64,000 bases of DNA, taken from assembly GCF_020687165.1 (NCBI RefSeq), contig NZ_JAJEQC010000009.1. One strand, written 5' to 3'. Position 1 is the first letter of the stretch, and every line of letters starts with the position of its first letter. The translations under genes were made by a program, and so were the position numbers. Shown in pieces: positions 1 to 8,257 of this stretch. Origin of the DNA: Hominenteromicrobium mulieris (GTDB lineage: Bacteria; Bacillota; Clostridia; Oscillospirales; Acutalibacteraceae). Under the pieces are notes generated by a model. It was not told the origin of the DNA. It worked only from the letters and a program-made list of their open reading frames with translations, and made no database searches.

Positions 1-554
1 CGTACTTTATTTCCTGGGTTATCGTAAGCTACATGCTGCAGGGTATCCTTGGTACAGAGACGGGCCTGCTCAACAATCTGATGGGTACGCGCATCAATTA
101 TTATTCTACCCCCGGCTACTGGTACCCGATTCTTCTGATTCTCAACATTTGGAAGAACACGGGCTACAACACGATCGTTTACCTCGCAGCGATCACCGGC
201 ATTGACGAAGGCCTTTACGAAGCAGCTTATATCGACGGCGCTACGCGCTTTAAGCGTATCATTTACATCACGATCCCGCTGCTTGCGCCGACCATCTGCA
301 TCATGACCCTGATGTCTGTCGGCCGCATCTTCTACGGCGACTTCGGTATGCTGTATGCGATCATCCGCGACAACAGCTCGTTGATGCCGATTGCAGAAGT
401 TATTGATACATACGTTTACCGTACATTTAAGAACACAGGTGATCCGAGCCTTTCCATGGCTATCGGTCTCTATCAGTCCATCGTCGGCTTCATTCTGGTC
501 TTCACAGCAAACTGGATCGTCAGAAGAAAGTTCCCGGATGGCGCACTGTTCTGA
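1..554 (+). CDS. sugar ABC transporter permease, LplB type (5' end outside window)
   Basis: This is the C-terminal part of an inner-membrane permease of a carbohydrate ABC importer. The frame is open from the first base, with residues YFISWVIVSYM before the first internal ATG at 33, so the gene starts upstream of the window. The EAA cytoplasmic loop that contacts the ATPase is visible (YEAAYIDGATRFKR, then IPLLAP), flanked by hydrophobic segments. It lies 22 bases before a second permease and a solute-binding lipoprotein, the usual LplB-YtcP-lipoprotein order of Firmicutes oligosaccharide importers. No ATPase gene is in the window; these systems often share one MsmX-like ATPase. The sugar cannot be read from the sequence. 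Confidence 0.9.
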   Translation, partial: YFISWVIVSYMLQGILGTETGLLNNLMGTRINYYSTPGYWYPILLILNIWKNTGYNTIVYLAAITGIDEGLYEAAYIDGATRFKRIIYITIPLLAPTICIMTLMSVGRIFYGDFGMLYAIIRDNSSLMPIAEVIDTYVYRTFKNTGDPSLSMAIGLYQSIVGFILVFTANWIVRRKFPDGALF

Positions 555-576
555 TACAGGGAAAGGAGACAAGCTC

Positions 577-1506
577 ATGAACAGCACGGTTGCGGCGGCG
601 ACAAAGCCGTCTAACACCAACAACAAAATCAAGCACAGCACGGGGGAGAACGTCGGTACATTCGTCATTTATCTCATCGTTGCTCTGTTCGCATTGATAT
701 GCGTCCTGCCGTTTGTTCTCGTTATCATTGTTTCTTTCAGCAGTGAGAAATCGATTACGATCAACGGTTACTCTTTCTGGCCGAGCGAATGGTCGGCTGC
801 AGCCTATAAAATGCTCTTCCTGCCGTCCTCATCCGTTCCGCAGTCCTATCTTGTAACGACGATTGCAACGGTTGTCGGTACCGTCGTTGCGTCGTTCATC
901 ACATTCGGCGCAGGCTACACCCTTGCAAACCGTTCCTGCCGTTACAGAGACGGTCTGTCCCTTTACTTCTACATCACCATGGTTTTCTCTGCGGGCCTTG
1001 TTCCGTGGTACATGATGTGTAAAACATTGAACTGCTACGATAACATCTGGGCACTCATCGTACCGAGCCTGTTGTTCAATCCCTTTAACATGTTCCTTGT
1101 GCGCAACTTTGTGCGCGGTATCCCGGCTGAACTGAACGAATCCGCAAAGATCGACGGCGCAGGCGAAGTGAAGATTGCATTCGGCATTTACTTCCCGCTT
1201 TGCATGCCGGTTCTGGCTACGATTGCTCTGTTCTATGCCATTGGCTACTGGAACAACTACTTTAACGCAGTTATGCTCGTGAATGATGAGAAGTACTACT
1301 CTTTGCAGATGCTCCTCTTCAAGATTCAGTCTCAGATTACTGCACTGAGCAAGCTTACTGCCGGCGCTACGGTCAACGTAAACCCGCCGAAGGAAAGCTT
1401 TAAGATGGCGACCTCCGTTATCACCATGGGCCCAATCATCATTCTGTATCCGTTCTTACAGAAGTACTTTGTTAAGGGCATGGTCGTCGGCGCTGTTAAG
1501 GGTTAA
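577..1506 (+). CDS. sugar ABC transporter permease, YtcP/AraQ type
   Basis: This is the second membrane subunit of the importer, 309 residues. The ATG at 577 is chosen because an AAAGGAGA ribosome site sits 8 bases upstream; the frame is open further upstream but only over the end of the first permease. About six hydrophobic segments are visible, starting near residue 30 (FVIYLIVALFALICVLPFVL). The EAA-type loop is ELNESAKIDGAGEVK followed by YFPLCMPVL. The C-terminus (FVKGMVVGAVKG) is typical of the CUT1 YtcP/AraQ branch. It is probably co-transcribed with the first permease and the lipoprotein. Confidence 0.92.
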   Translation: MNSTVAAATKPSNTNNKIKHSTGENVGTFVIYLIVALFALICVLPFVLVIIVSFSSEKSITINGYSFWPSEWSAAAYKMLFLPSSSVPQSYLVTTIATVVGTVVASFITFGAGYTLANRSCRYRDGLSLYFYITMVFSAGLVPWYMMCKTLNCYDNIWALIVPSLLFNPFNMFLVRNFVRGIPAELNESAKIDGAGEVKIAFGIYFPLCMPVLATIALFYAIGYWNNYFNAVMLVNDEKYYSLQMLLFKIQSQITALSKLTAGATVNVNPPKESFKMATSVITMGPIIILYPFLQKYFVKGMVVGAVKG

Positions 1507-1587
1507 TTGCCCGCAAACATTTTAATTCGGTGTTTACCGTGGAAGGCGGTTACACATATATCAATTTTCAAGGAGTTGAAGTAAGAA

Positions 1588-3222
1588 ATGAAGACAACGA
1601 AGAAACTGCTGGCTATGGCTCTGGCAGCTGCAATGGTTGTTACGGCTTTTGCAGGTTGCTCCGGCAACAACGACACTTCCAGTGCTGACAGCACATCTTC
1701 TGCTTCCTCTGAGGCTTCTACTTCGTCCGATGCTTCCACATCTGACGAATCTTCGGCAACAGAGGACGACGGCACCATTCACCCGATGCGTATTGTACAG
1801 CCGGGCACACTTTGCCCGGACTATGAGACCGGTATGGCTGCTGTCAACGAGAAACTGAAGGAAGACGGCGTAAACATTGAGGTTTCCGTCACAAGAATCC
1901 CGTGGGATGCTTATGCTGAGAAGCTGAACCTCATGCTGACGACCGGTGAAGAGTTCGAGCTGCTGCATGTTATGCAGGACGTTAAGAACCTTTCCGCTAT
2001 CGCAGGTATGGGCGCTATCTCCTCTATCCACGATTCCATCCAGAACTACCCGGACCTCTACAACAAGTTCTCCGAGACCGAGTGGCTGGGCACCCTCTAC
2101 AAGGGCGAAGAGTACGCAGTACCGTGCTACTGGAGATCCTTCGACAACACGATGTCCTACATGGACTACCGTTCCGACATCGCTGAGAAGGTCGGCTACG
2201 ACGAGTTCCCGGACACGACGGAAGGCATCATCGACCTCATGAAGAAGTCTCAGGACGAGATCCTCAACGAGACCGGTATGAAGGCTTATTCTTGGTTCCA
2301 TCAGGTTCAGGATACGGCGCACTGGCTCCACAGAAGCTATGATACCTATCCGTTCTATGTTGAGAACTCCCTCGGCATCTGCCTCATCCGTCAGGACGGC
2401 ACGGTTGATTCCTTCTATGAGTCCGAAGAATTCAAGAAGGACGCAAACACCTACTACGAGATGTATCAGGCCGGTCTCATCGACCCGGATATCTTAAACC
2501 GCGACCACCAGAAGCAGTACGACGATGCTAATTACGGCGCAATGCTTCCGTCCCAGACATTCGACCCGTACACGGGTGTTACGATGCAGAAGAACGGTGT
2601 TGAAGGCGCAGAAGTCAAGTGGGTTGAAGCTTTTGGCGATGACGTCCCGGACATGATCTACACCTATGTGCAGAACCTGAATGCGATTTCTTCCACTTCT
2701 GAGGATCCGGAATCCGGCCTCAAGTTCCTCAACTGGCTGTATGCTTCCGAAGAGAACCATGACCTCTTCCACTATGGCATTGAGGGCACGCACTATACCA
2801 AGACCGGCGACCACAGAATTGAGCAGGTCAAGGGCGACGACGGCAACCCTCTGTACAGCATGGATACCTGGATGACCGGCTACCTGCCGTACATGGCTTA
2901 TGCTACCGATACGCCGGACGAGCAGGTCGATTACATGACCTACAAGTCTGATAACTACGTCATTTCCCCGGCTGCAGGTTTCATCTTTGATTCCTCTAAC
3001 GTTACCAGTGAGCTGACGAACCTCCAGACCGAGATCATCTCCTCCATCTACCCGATTAAGGTCGGTATGGTTTCCTATGAGGACAACATCGATGCTGCTA
3101 TCGAGAAGCTGAAGGCTGCTGGCCTCGACAAGTACTTGGAAGAGTACAGAACCCAGTTCAAGGCTTATCTGGATGCTAACCCGAACGTACTCGAGATCGC
3201 AAAGGGCACCACGGAAGGCTAA
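1588..3222 (+). CDS. extracellular solute-binding lipoprotein of the sugar ABC importer
   Basis: This 544-residue lipoprotein captures the sugar outside the cell and delivers it to the two permeases. It has a lysine-rich start, a hydrophobic core and the lipobox FAGC, with the lipidated Cys at residue 24. A Ser/Thr/Asp-rich linker runs to about residue 58 before the folded domain. Its length fits the long LplA/YtcQ-like binding proteins found with LplB-YtcP permeases. The start is fixed by AAGGAG at 1570-1575. A strong terminator follows at 3259, so the transporter genes form one transcription unit, possibly with higher lipoprotein output from its own leader. Confidence 0.92.
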   Translation: MKTTKKLLAMALAAAMVVTAFAGCSGNNDTSSADSTSSASSEASTSSDASTSDESSATEDDGTIHPMRIVQPGTLCPDYETGMAAVNEKLKEDGVNIEVSVTRIPWDAYAEKLNLMLTTGEEFELLHVMQDVKNLSAIAGMGAISSIHDSIQNYPDLYNKFSETEWLGTLYKGEEYAVPCYWRSFDNTMSYMDYRSDIAEKVGYDEFPDTTEGIIDLMKKSQDEILNETGMKAYSWFHQVQDTAHWLHRSYDTYPFYVENSLGICLIRQDGTVDSFYESEEFKKDANTYYEMYQAGLIDPDILNRDHQKQYDDANYGAMLPSQTFDPYTGVTMQKNGVEGAEVKWVEAFGDDVPDMIYTYVQNLNAISSTSEDPESGLKFLNWLYASEENHDLFHYGIEGTHYTKTGDHRIEQVKGDDGNPLYSMDTWMTGYLPYMAYATDTPDEQVDYMTYKSDNYVISPAAGFIFDSSNVTSELTNLQTEIISSIYPIKVGMVSYEDNIDAAIEKLKAAGLDKYLEEYRTQFKAYLDANPNVLEIAKGTTEG

Positions 3223-3258
3223 TTGCTCTTCTGAAACCTGAATAATGATCTGAATGCA

Positions 3259-3300
3259 GGGCGCAGGACGCAAAAGGTCCTGCGCCCTTGCTTCATTATT
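3259..3300 (+). terminator. rho-independent terminator after the transporter genes
   Basis: There is a perfect 11-bp stem (GGGCGCAGGAC with GTCCTGCGCCC) around a 7-base loop, followed by a T-rich stretch. It separates the transporter from the enzyme genes starting at 3398. Confidence 0.85.
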
Positions 3301-3397
3301 CTTACTCTTTAAACTTGAAATTGATTTAAGATGTCTGTTACACCGAATATATCGGTGCAGAAAATATGAACTCTGAAGAGAATTGGGGAAAGAGATA

Positions 3398-4675
3398 ATG
3401 TTAAATATCAGAGATTTCGGTGCGGTGGCTGACGGCAAGACCGTCAACACAAAAGCAATTCAGGCGGCTGTGGATCGCGCAGGGGAGACGGGCGAGACCG
3501 TGCTCGTTCCCGGCGGCGTGTTCATTACCGGTACAATCCATCTGAATGGTGCATCGTTGCATTTGGAGCCGGGCGCTGTTTTAAAGGGCTCCACGAATAT
3601 CGACGACTACCCTGTACAGGATTTTATCCACAATGAAATGGGGGTGCTGCGTGCCCTGCTTATCAACCGTGACCACGACAATGTGACTATCGACGGCAGC
3701 GGCACCATTGACCTTTCCGGCACATCGTTTTATGATACAAGCGTGATGAACGTACCGAGCAGTCGTGTTCCGTTCACAGAGGAGCAGGAAGCCGAATGCA
3801 CATACCCCATCGGCACGCGCCCGAGCCAGTGCATCTTCTTCCACAATGCAAAGAATGTTACTGTGCGCGGCATTAAGGTTATCGACGCGCCGTGCTGGAC
3901 GTTCAGCTTCAACGCGTGCGAGAATGTAAAGCTGCTTGGCCTTACGATTGACACCAGCCCCAACGTGCCGAACGACGACGGCATCCATATTGCGAGCTGT
4001 AAAGGTGTTATTATTGCCGATTGCCATATTTCGAGCGGCGACGACTGCATTGCGCTTTCCGGCATTACGGATTGGGCAAAACCGTGCGAGGACATCGTCA
4101 TCACGAACTGCGTGCTGCGTTCCTGCTCGAAGGCAATTGTCATCGGCTACAGTTACAGCTATATCCGCAACGTGATCATCACGAACTGTATCATCAAGGA
4201 GAGCAACCGCGGCATCTGCTTCATGTGCAACGATACGTCCGCACTTGTGGAGAATGTGCGCATCAGCAACATGATTGTTGACACGCGTGTACGCGCCGGC
4301 AACTGGTGGGGCAACGGCGAGCCGATCTTCATGATGGCTGTAAAGCACGATTACCTTATCCCGGCAGAGCAGGACCCACACCGCGAGACCGACTGCGCCA
4401 TCCGCAACGTGCACATTGACGGCGTGACCTGCATGGGCGAGAACGCCATGGGCATTTACGGCGTGGACGGTAACATCCGCGAAGTGGAGCTCAGAAACAT
4501 TGACTTCACCCGTAAGCCGTCTAAGAACCTGCCGCTCAAGGGCAATGTGTTTGACTTTGCACCCGGCAGGGTCGATTTTGAAGTGCCGGAGGACTGCGGC
4601 CTGTACATCGGCGGCGGTGCGGACGTGAAGCTGGAGAACATCAACACACGTGCGTGGAAGATCATCCGCGCGTAA
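3398..4675 (+). CDS. GH28-like (polygalacturonase/rhamnogalacturonase family) beta-helix enzyme
   Basis: This 425-residue right-handed beta-helix protein opens with the pectin-lyase-fold motif NIRDFGAVADGKTVNT. Two of the three GH28 catalytic acid sites are visible: PNDDGIHI near residue 190 and SGDDCIAL near residue 212. The usual third site, the Gly-His-Gly after the DD motif, reads SKAIVIGYSYS near residue 243, so the canonical His is absent. No signal peptide is seen, so it probably acts on imported oligosaccharides in the cytoplasm. The ATG at 3398 has GGGGAAAGAG upstream; a TTG at 3383 is a poorer alternative. It lies 12 bases before the DUF4127 gene. The substrate is unknown and may be outside classical pectin. 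Confidence 0.82.
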   Translation: MLNIRDFGAVADGKTVNTKAIQAAVDRAGETGETVLVPGGVFITGTIHLNGASLHLEPGAVLKGSTNIDDYPVQDFIHNEMGVLRALLINRDHDNVTIDGSGTIDLSGTSFYDTSVMNVPSSRVPFTEEQEAECTYPIGTRPSQCIFFHNAKNVTVRGIKVIDAPCWTFSFNACENVKLLGLTIDTSPNVPNDDGIHIASCKGVIIADCHISSGDDCIALSGITDWAKPCEDIVITNCVLRSCSKAIVIGYSYSYIRNVIITNCIIKESNRGICFMCNDTSALVENVRISNMIVDTRVRAGNWWGNGEPIFMMAVKHDYLIPAEQDPHRETDCAIRNVHIDGVTCMGENAMGIYGVDGNIREVELRNIDFTRKPSKNLPLKGNVFDFAPGRVDFEVPEDCGLYIGGGADVKLENINTRAWKIIRA

Positions 4676-4687
4676 AAGGAGACTGCC

Positions 4688-6190
4688 ATGAAAAATATTA
4701 TTTTGCTGCCGCTCGACGAGCGTCCCTGCAACTTTGATTTCCCGTCCAAAATTTTCAACGGCGAAAAGTATACGATCATTCGCCCGGAGCATCTCGGCCA
4801 GAAGAAGACCCCGGCGTCTTATGAATTCATCCGCGATTTCCTGCTCGCAAATATCGAAAAGGCAGACGCGGCGGTCATTTCCATCGATACGCTGCTGTAC
4901 GGCGGCCTGATTCCCTCGCGCTTGCACCATCTTTCCGAGGAGGCGGTTTTGGAGCGTCTGATGCTTTTAAAAGAACTGCGCGAAAAGAACCCGCAGGTAA
5001 AGCTGTACGCGTTCCAGTGCATCATGCGCTGCCCGAAGTATTCTTCCGACGATGAGGAGCCGGATTACTATGAGCTTTACGGCAAAGAGATTCACCATAT
5101 CGGCCGTCTGACGCACCTTGAAAAGCTCGGCATGGGTGACGCGGACGAGCTTTCTGAGTTGAAAGCCAAGGTAGACCCCGCGGCGCTTAAAGACTATCTT
5201 GACCGCCGCGCGTTTAACGGCAGCTTCAATATCCGCACGCTCGACCTTGTGGAGGACGGCACGATTGATTTTCTCATCATCCCACAGGACGATTCCGCAA
5301 AGTACGGCTACACCGCAATGGACCAGAAGACCGTGCGCGCGAAGATCGACGAGAAGGTGCTCAATGACCGTGTGATCTTGTACCCGGGCGCCGATGAGCT
5401 CGGCATGGTGCTTGTCTCCCGCGCCATCAACGCGCTCGAGAATAACACCCCACGCGTATACCTCAAGTATGCGTCCACGCTGGCGCCGCAGCTGATTCCG
5501 AACTACGAGGACAGAAGTCTCAATGAGACCGTAAAGTACCACGTCATGGCGGCGGGCTGCATCGCTGTGCCGTCGCTCGCCGACGCCGACGTTGTGATGG
5601 GCATCACCGCTCCGGCAAACGAGATGGAAGAAGCCGCAAATCAGCCGGCGAACAACATCAACTATGATGTGGAGCGCAATATGGCAGAGTTTCTGTACTT
5701 TGTGAACGATTGCTTGAAGCGCGGCATTCCGACGGCGATCCTCGACAATGCCTACACGAACGGCGGCGAATTGCAGCTTCTGCGCGTGCTCAACAAGCAG
5801 GGAATTTTGATGAAGCTTGCAGGTTATGCAGGCTGGAACACCTCTGCAAACTCCATGGGCACGGTGCTCGCGATGATTGTGAACAATATGTACCAGAATA
5901 ATACCGAAGCGAAGCAGAACTTCCTTGTGGAGCGCTTTATCGAGGACTTCGGCTACGGTGCGGTCGTGCGCAGCTACGTGACGGAGCACATTCTGCCGCA
6001 GTGGGGCATGACGTACTTCTGGTGCGAAGAGCAGCGCGGCAAGGCGGCCAATGCCGTTTTGGAGGAGCTGCGCAAGTTTGTAAAGACGGAAATGACGTCC
6101 GTTGCGGACAAAGTAACCGTGGAAGATATTTTCCTGCCGTGGAGCCGTATGTTTGAAATTGGGCTCAAGGCAACGTACAAAGCGGACTAA
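4688..6190 (+). CDS. DUF4127 family protein
   Basis: This 500-residue protein begins with the DUF4127 hallmark (IILLPLDERPCNFDFP, then HLGQKKTPA). The family is widespread in Firmicutes next to sugar importers and glycosidases, and its reaction is not established. No signal peptide or membrane segment is seen, so it is probably cytosolic. AAAAGGAGA gives the start. Its position between the GH28-like gene and the NanE-like epimerase suggests a step in using the imported glycan, which is inference from context only. Confidence 0.85.
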   Translation: MKNIILLPLDERPCNFDFPSKIFNGEKYTIIRPEHLGQKKTPASYEFIRDFLLANIEKADAAVISIDTLLYGGLIPSRLHHLSEEAVLERLMLLKELREKNPQVKLYAFQCIMRCPKYSSDDEEPDYYELYGKEIHHIGRLTHLEKLGMGDADELSELKAKVDPAALKDYLDRRAFNGSFNIRTLDLVEDGTIDFLIIPQDDSAKYGYTAMDQKTVRAKIDEKVLNDRVILYPGADELGMVLVSRAINALENNTPRVYLKYASTLAPQLIPNYEDRSLNETVKYHVMAAGCIAVPSLADADVVMGITAPANEMEEAANQPANNINYDVERNMAEFLYFVNDCLKRGIPTAILDNAYTNGGELQLLRVLNKQGILMKLAGYAGWNTSANSMGTVLAMIVNNMYQNNTEAKQNFLVERFIEDFGYGAVVRSYVTEHILPQWGMTYFWCEEQRGKAANAVLEELRKFVKTEMTSVADKVTVEDIFLPWSRMFEIGLKATYKAD

Positions 6191-6234
6191 GATAGAGATA
6201 CAGGATGTTTTCAAAAACGAAAGGACGCGTTTTT

Positions 6235-6921
6235 ATGACAAATCAGGAAATTTTAAACCAGATTCACCGCGGCGTAATTGTCTCTTGCCAGGCGCTGCCG
6301 GATGAGCCGCTTTACGGCTACCACTTTATGGGCCACCTTGCATTTGCCGCAAAAGAGGGCGGTGCTGTGGGTATTCGTGCCAATACCTGCGAGGATATTG
6401 TGGACATCAAAAAGGAAGTTGACCTGCCGGTCATCGGTATTATCAAGAGCGTATATGACGACAGTGATGTATATATCACGCCGACGATGAAGGAGATCGA
6501 TGCACTGGCGGCAACCGGCGTGGAGATTATCGCGCTGGACGCAACAGACCGTCCGCGCCCGAACGGCCTTGATCTTGACACGCTGTTCAAGGAAGCGCGC
6601 GCAAAGTACCCGAATCAGCTCTTTATGGCAGACTGCTCTTGCTATGAAGACTGCAAGCACGCGGCGGAGATCGGCTTTGACCTTGTCGGCACAACGCTGT
6701 GCGGCTACACGGCAAAGACGAAGGGCACGGCTATCCCGAACTACGATCTGCTTTCCCGCATCACGACGGAGCTGAGTGTGCCGGTCATCGCGGAGGGCGG
6801 TGTTTGGGAGCGCGGCCAGCTGCAGAAGGTGTTCTCTTACCCGGTGCACGCAGCGGTTATCGGCACGGCCATCACACGCCCGCGTGACATCACTCGCAGA
6901 TTTGTTGAGGCCATTTCATGA
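6235..6921 (+). CDS. nanE: putative N-acetylmannosamine-6-phosphate 2-epimerase
   Basis: This 228-residue TIM-barrel protein would convert ManNAc-6-P to GlcNAc-6-P. NanE features include GVIVSCQALPDEPL at the start, the Lys-bearing VIGIIK near residue 70, the substrate-loop motif DATDRPRPNG near residue 104, and AEGG near residue 184. The ATG at 6235 is chosen over the ATG at 6205 because AAAGGACG precedes it. It overlaps the ROK kinase by 4 bases, matching NanE-NanK pairs. No sialate lyase or deacetylase is present in the window, so the upstream source of ManNAc-6-P, or a related 2-epimerisation, is uncertain. Confidence 0.85.
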   Translation: MTNQEILNQIHRGVIVSCQALPDEPLYGYHFMGHLAFAAKEGGAVGIRANTCEDIVDIKKEVDLPVIGIIKSVYDDSDVYITPTMKEIDALAATGVEIIALDATDRPRPNGLDLDTLFKEARAKYPNQLFMADCSCYEDCKHAAEIGFDLVGTTLCGYTAKTKGTAIPNYDLLSRITTELSVPVIAEGGVWERGQLQKVFSYPVHAAVIGTAITRPRDITRRFVEAIS

Positions 6922-7847
6922 GTACGCTTTTAGGCATTGATATCGGCGGCACGGCTGTGAAGATCGGTGTTGTGGACGAAAACGGCAAAGTTCTGCTTTC
7001 CGAAACGCGCAGCGTCAGCTTTGACGGCTACAAAACGTCGATTATGACGACGGTTGCGAACCTTGCGGGAGAAGTTCTCGAAAAGAGCCCCGTGAAAATC
7101 GAGGGCATCGGCGTTTCGGCAACGGGGCAGATTGATGTGAACTCCGGCACGGTTATTGGCGTGGGTGCACAGCTCGGCGACTGGCTCGGCAGCCCGGTGA
7201 AGAAAATTCTGGAAGACCGGTTTCATCTGCCTGTAACCGTCATCAACGACGCGAACGCAGCGGCGCTCGGCGAGCAGACGTTTGGTCGCGCAAAGGGCAA
7301 GGAGAACGTGCTTGTCGTTACGGTCGGCACCGGCATTGGCGGCGGCATCATCGAAAACGGTCGCCTCATTCAGGGCAGACGCGGCATCGGTGGCGAAATC
7401 GGGCATTATATCATCAATTTTGACGGTGTGGAGTGCCCGTGCGGCAACCGCGGCTGCTTTGAGCGCTACGGTTCTACGGGCGCGCTTGTGCGCCGTTTTA
7501 CGGAGAATGTTGCATTGCTCGAAAAGCTGGGCGTACCGGCAGAAGACGTCAACGGCAAAGTGATTTTTGACCACCTCGATGACGCAGACGTCAGCGCGAC
7601 GGTGAACAGCTGGATTGACAGCATCGCATTTGGAATCATCGGTCTTGTGCACATTTTCAACCCGGAAATGGTGCTCATCGGCGGCGGTATTTCAAGAGAA
7701 GACGAACATTTTATCCGCCCGCTTCGCGAGAAGATCTTGAACGGCGCGATGGAGCAGTTCGCAAAAGGCCTTGAGGTGGAGGCCGCCGCACTCGGCAATA
7801 ACGCCGGCCTGCTCGGCGCATGTGCATATTTCAGACAGAACTTTTAA
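6918..7847 (+). CDS. ROK family sugar kinase (NanK/glucokinase-like)
   Basis: This 309-residue ROK protein phosphorylates a hexose or N-acetylhexosamine with ATP. It shows the phosphate-binding motif DIGGTAVKIG at residues 8-17, the catalytic-Asp segment INDANAAALGEQ near residue 110, and the zinc motif CPCGNRGCFE near residue 172. There is no N-terminal helix-turn-helix, so it is an enzyme rather than a ROK repressor. It overlaps the NanE-like gene at ATGA, implying translational coupling; kinase plus epimerase would convert ManNAc to GlcNAc-6-P. It is the last gene of the operon before a terminator. Confidence 0.88.
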   Translation: MSTLLGIDIGGTAVKIGVVDENGKVLLSETRSVSFDGYKTSIMTTVANLAGEVLEKSPVKIEGIGVSATGQIDVNSGTVIGVGAQLGDWLGSPVKKILEDRFHLPVTVINDANAAALGEQTFGRAKGKENVLVVTVGTGIGGGIIENGRLIQGRRGIGGEIGHYIINFDGVECPCGNRGCFERYGSTGALVRRFTENVALLEKLGVPAEDVNGKVIFDHLDDADVSATVNSWIDSIAFGIIGLVHIFNPEMVLIGGGISREDEHFIRPLREKILNGAMEQFAKGLEVEAAALGNNAGLLGACAYFRQNF

Positions 7848-7865
7848 CCGACGTATATAACAACA

Positions 7866-7905
7866 AAAGCCGAGGCGCTTCAAAACGAAGTGTCTCGGCT
7901 TTTTG
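7866..7905. terminator. bidirectional terminator between ROK kinase and DUF378 gene
   Basis: Inverted repeats AAGCCGAGGCGCTTC and GAAGTGTCTCGGCTT pair with two G-U wobbles around a short A-rich loop. There are A and T runs on the two sides, so it can stop the plus-strand operon and the convergent minus-strand gene. Confidence 0.8.
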
Positions 7906-7913
7906 CGGTGCAT

Positions 7914-8117
7914 TTACTTTTCAATGAGGTCATTGTCCCTGAACAGGAGGGAAATGCACCATACGGCGGCGATGCCGACGAGTGTGTAGATGATGCGGCT
8001 CAAAACGGCGCCCTGTCCGCCGAAAAGCCATGCGACGAGATCAAACTGGAAAATGCCGATGAGGCCCCAGTTGATGCCGCCGATCACCGTCAAAATCAAA
8101 GCGATGACGTCCAGCAT
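7914..8117 (-). CDS. DUF378 small membrane protein
   Basis: This 67-residue integral membrane protein matches the DUF378 pattern: a first hydrophobic helix (IALILTVIGGINWGLIGIF) with the family NWGL/G motif, and a second helix (IIYTLVGIAAVWCISLLF). Its function is unknown. The ATG at 8117 is chosen because AAAGGAG lies just upstream on the minus strand; the longer frame back to 8219 runs into the terminator of the next gene. Confidence 0.82.
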   Translation of the reverse strand: MLDVIALILTVIGGINWGLIGIFQFDLVAWLFGGQGAVLSRIIYTLVGIAAVWCISLLFRDNDLIEK

Positions 8118-8178
8118 ATACTCTGCTCCTTTTGCATTTGCCTGCACCCGACCGATGGCGAAAATCGAACGCAGGCGA

Positions 8179-8223
8179 TAAAAAATCCTCGGAGAACAAA
8201 GGCAAAACGCTTTGCTCACCGAG
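8179..8223 (-). terminator. rho-independent terminator of the UPF0210 gene
   Basis: Read on the minus strand, CCTCGG pairs with CCGAGG, and an inner CAAAG pairs with CTTTG. A run of T follows. It sits 35 bases after the UPF0210 stop codon and just upstream of the DUF378 gene. Confidence 0.75.
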
Positions 8224-8257
8224 GATAGTATGAACGAAAAACTGAATTTTATGTTTT

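Noticed and set aside
3581..6214. Long minus-strand open frames (415-449 residues) across the GH28-like and DUF4127 genes
   Set aside because: They lie opposite recognised genes with proper ribosome sites and have His/Arg/Val-rich antisense composition. They are by-products of codon bias.
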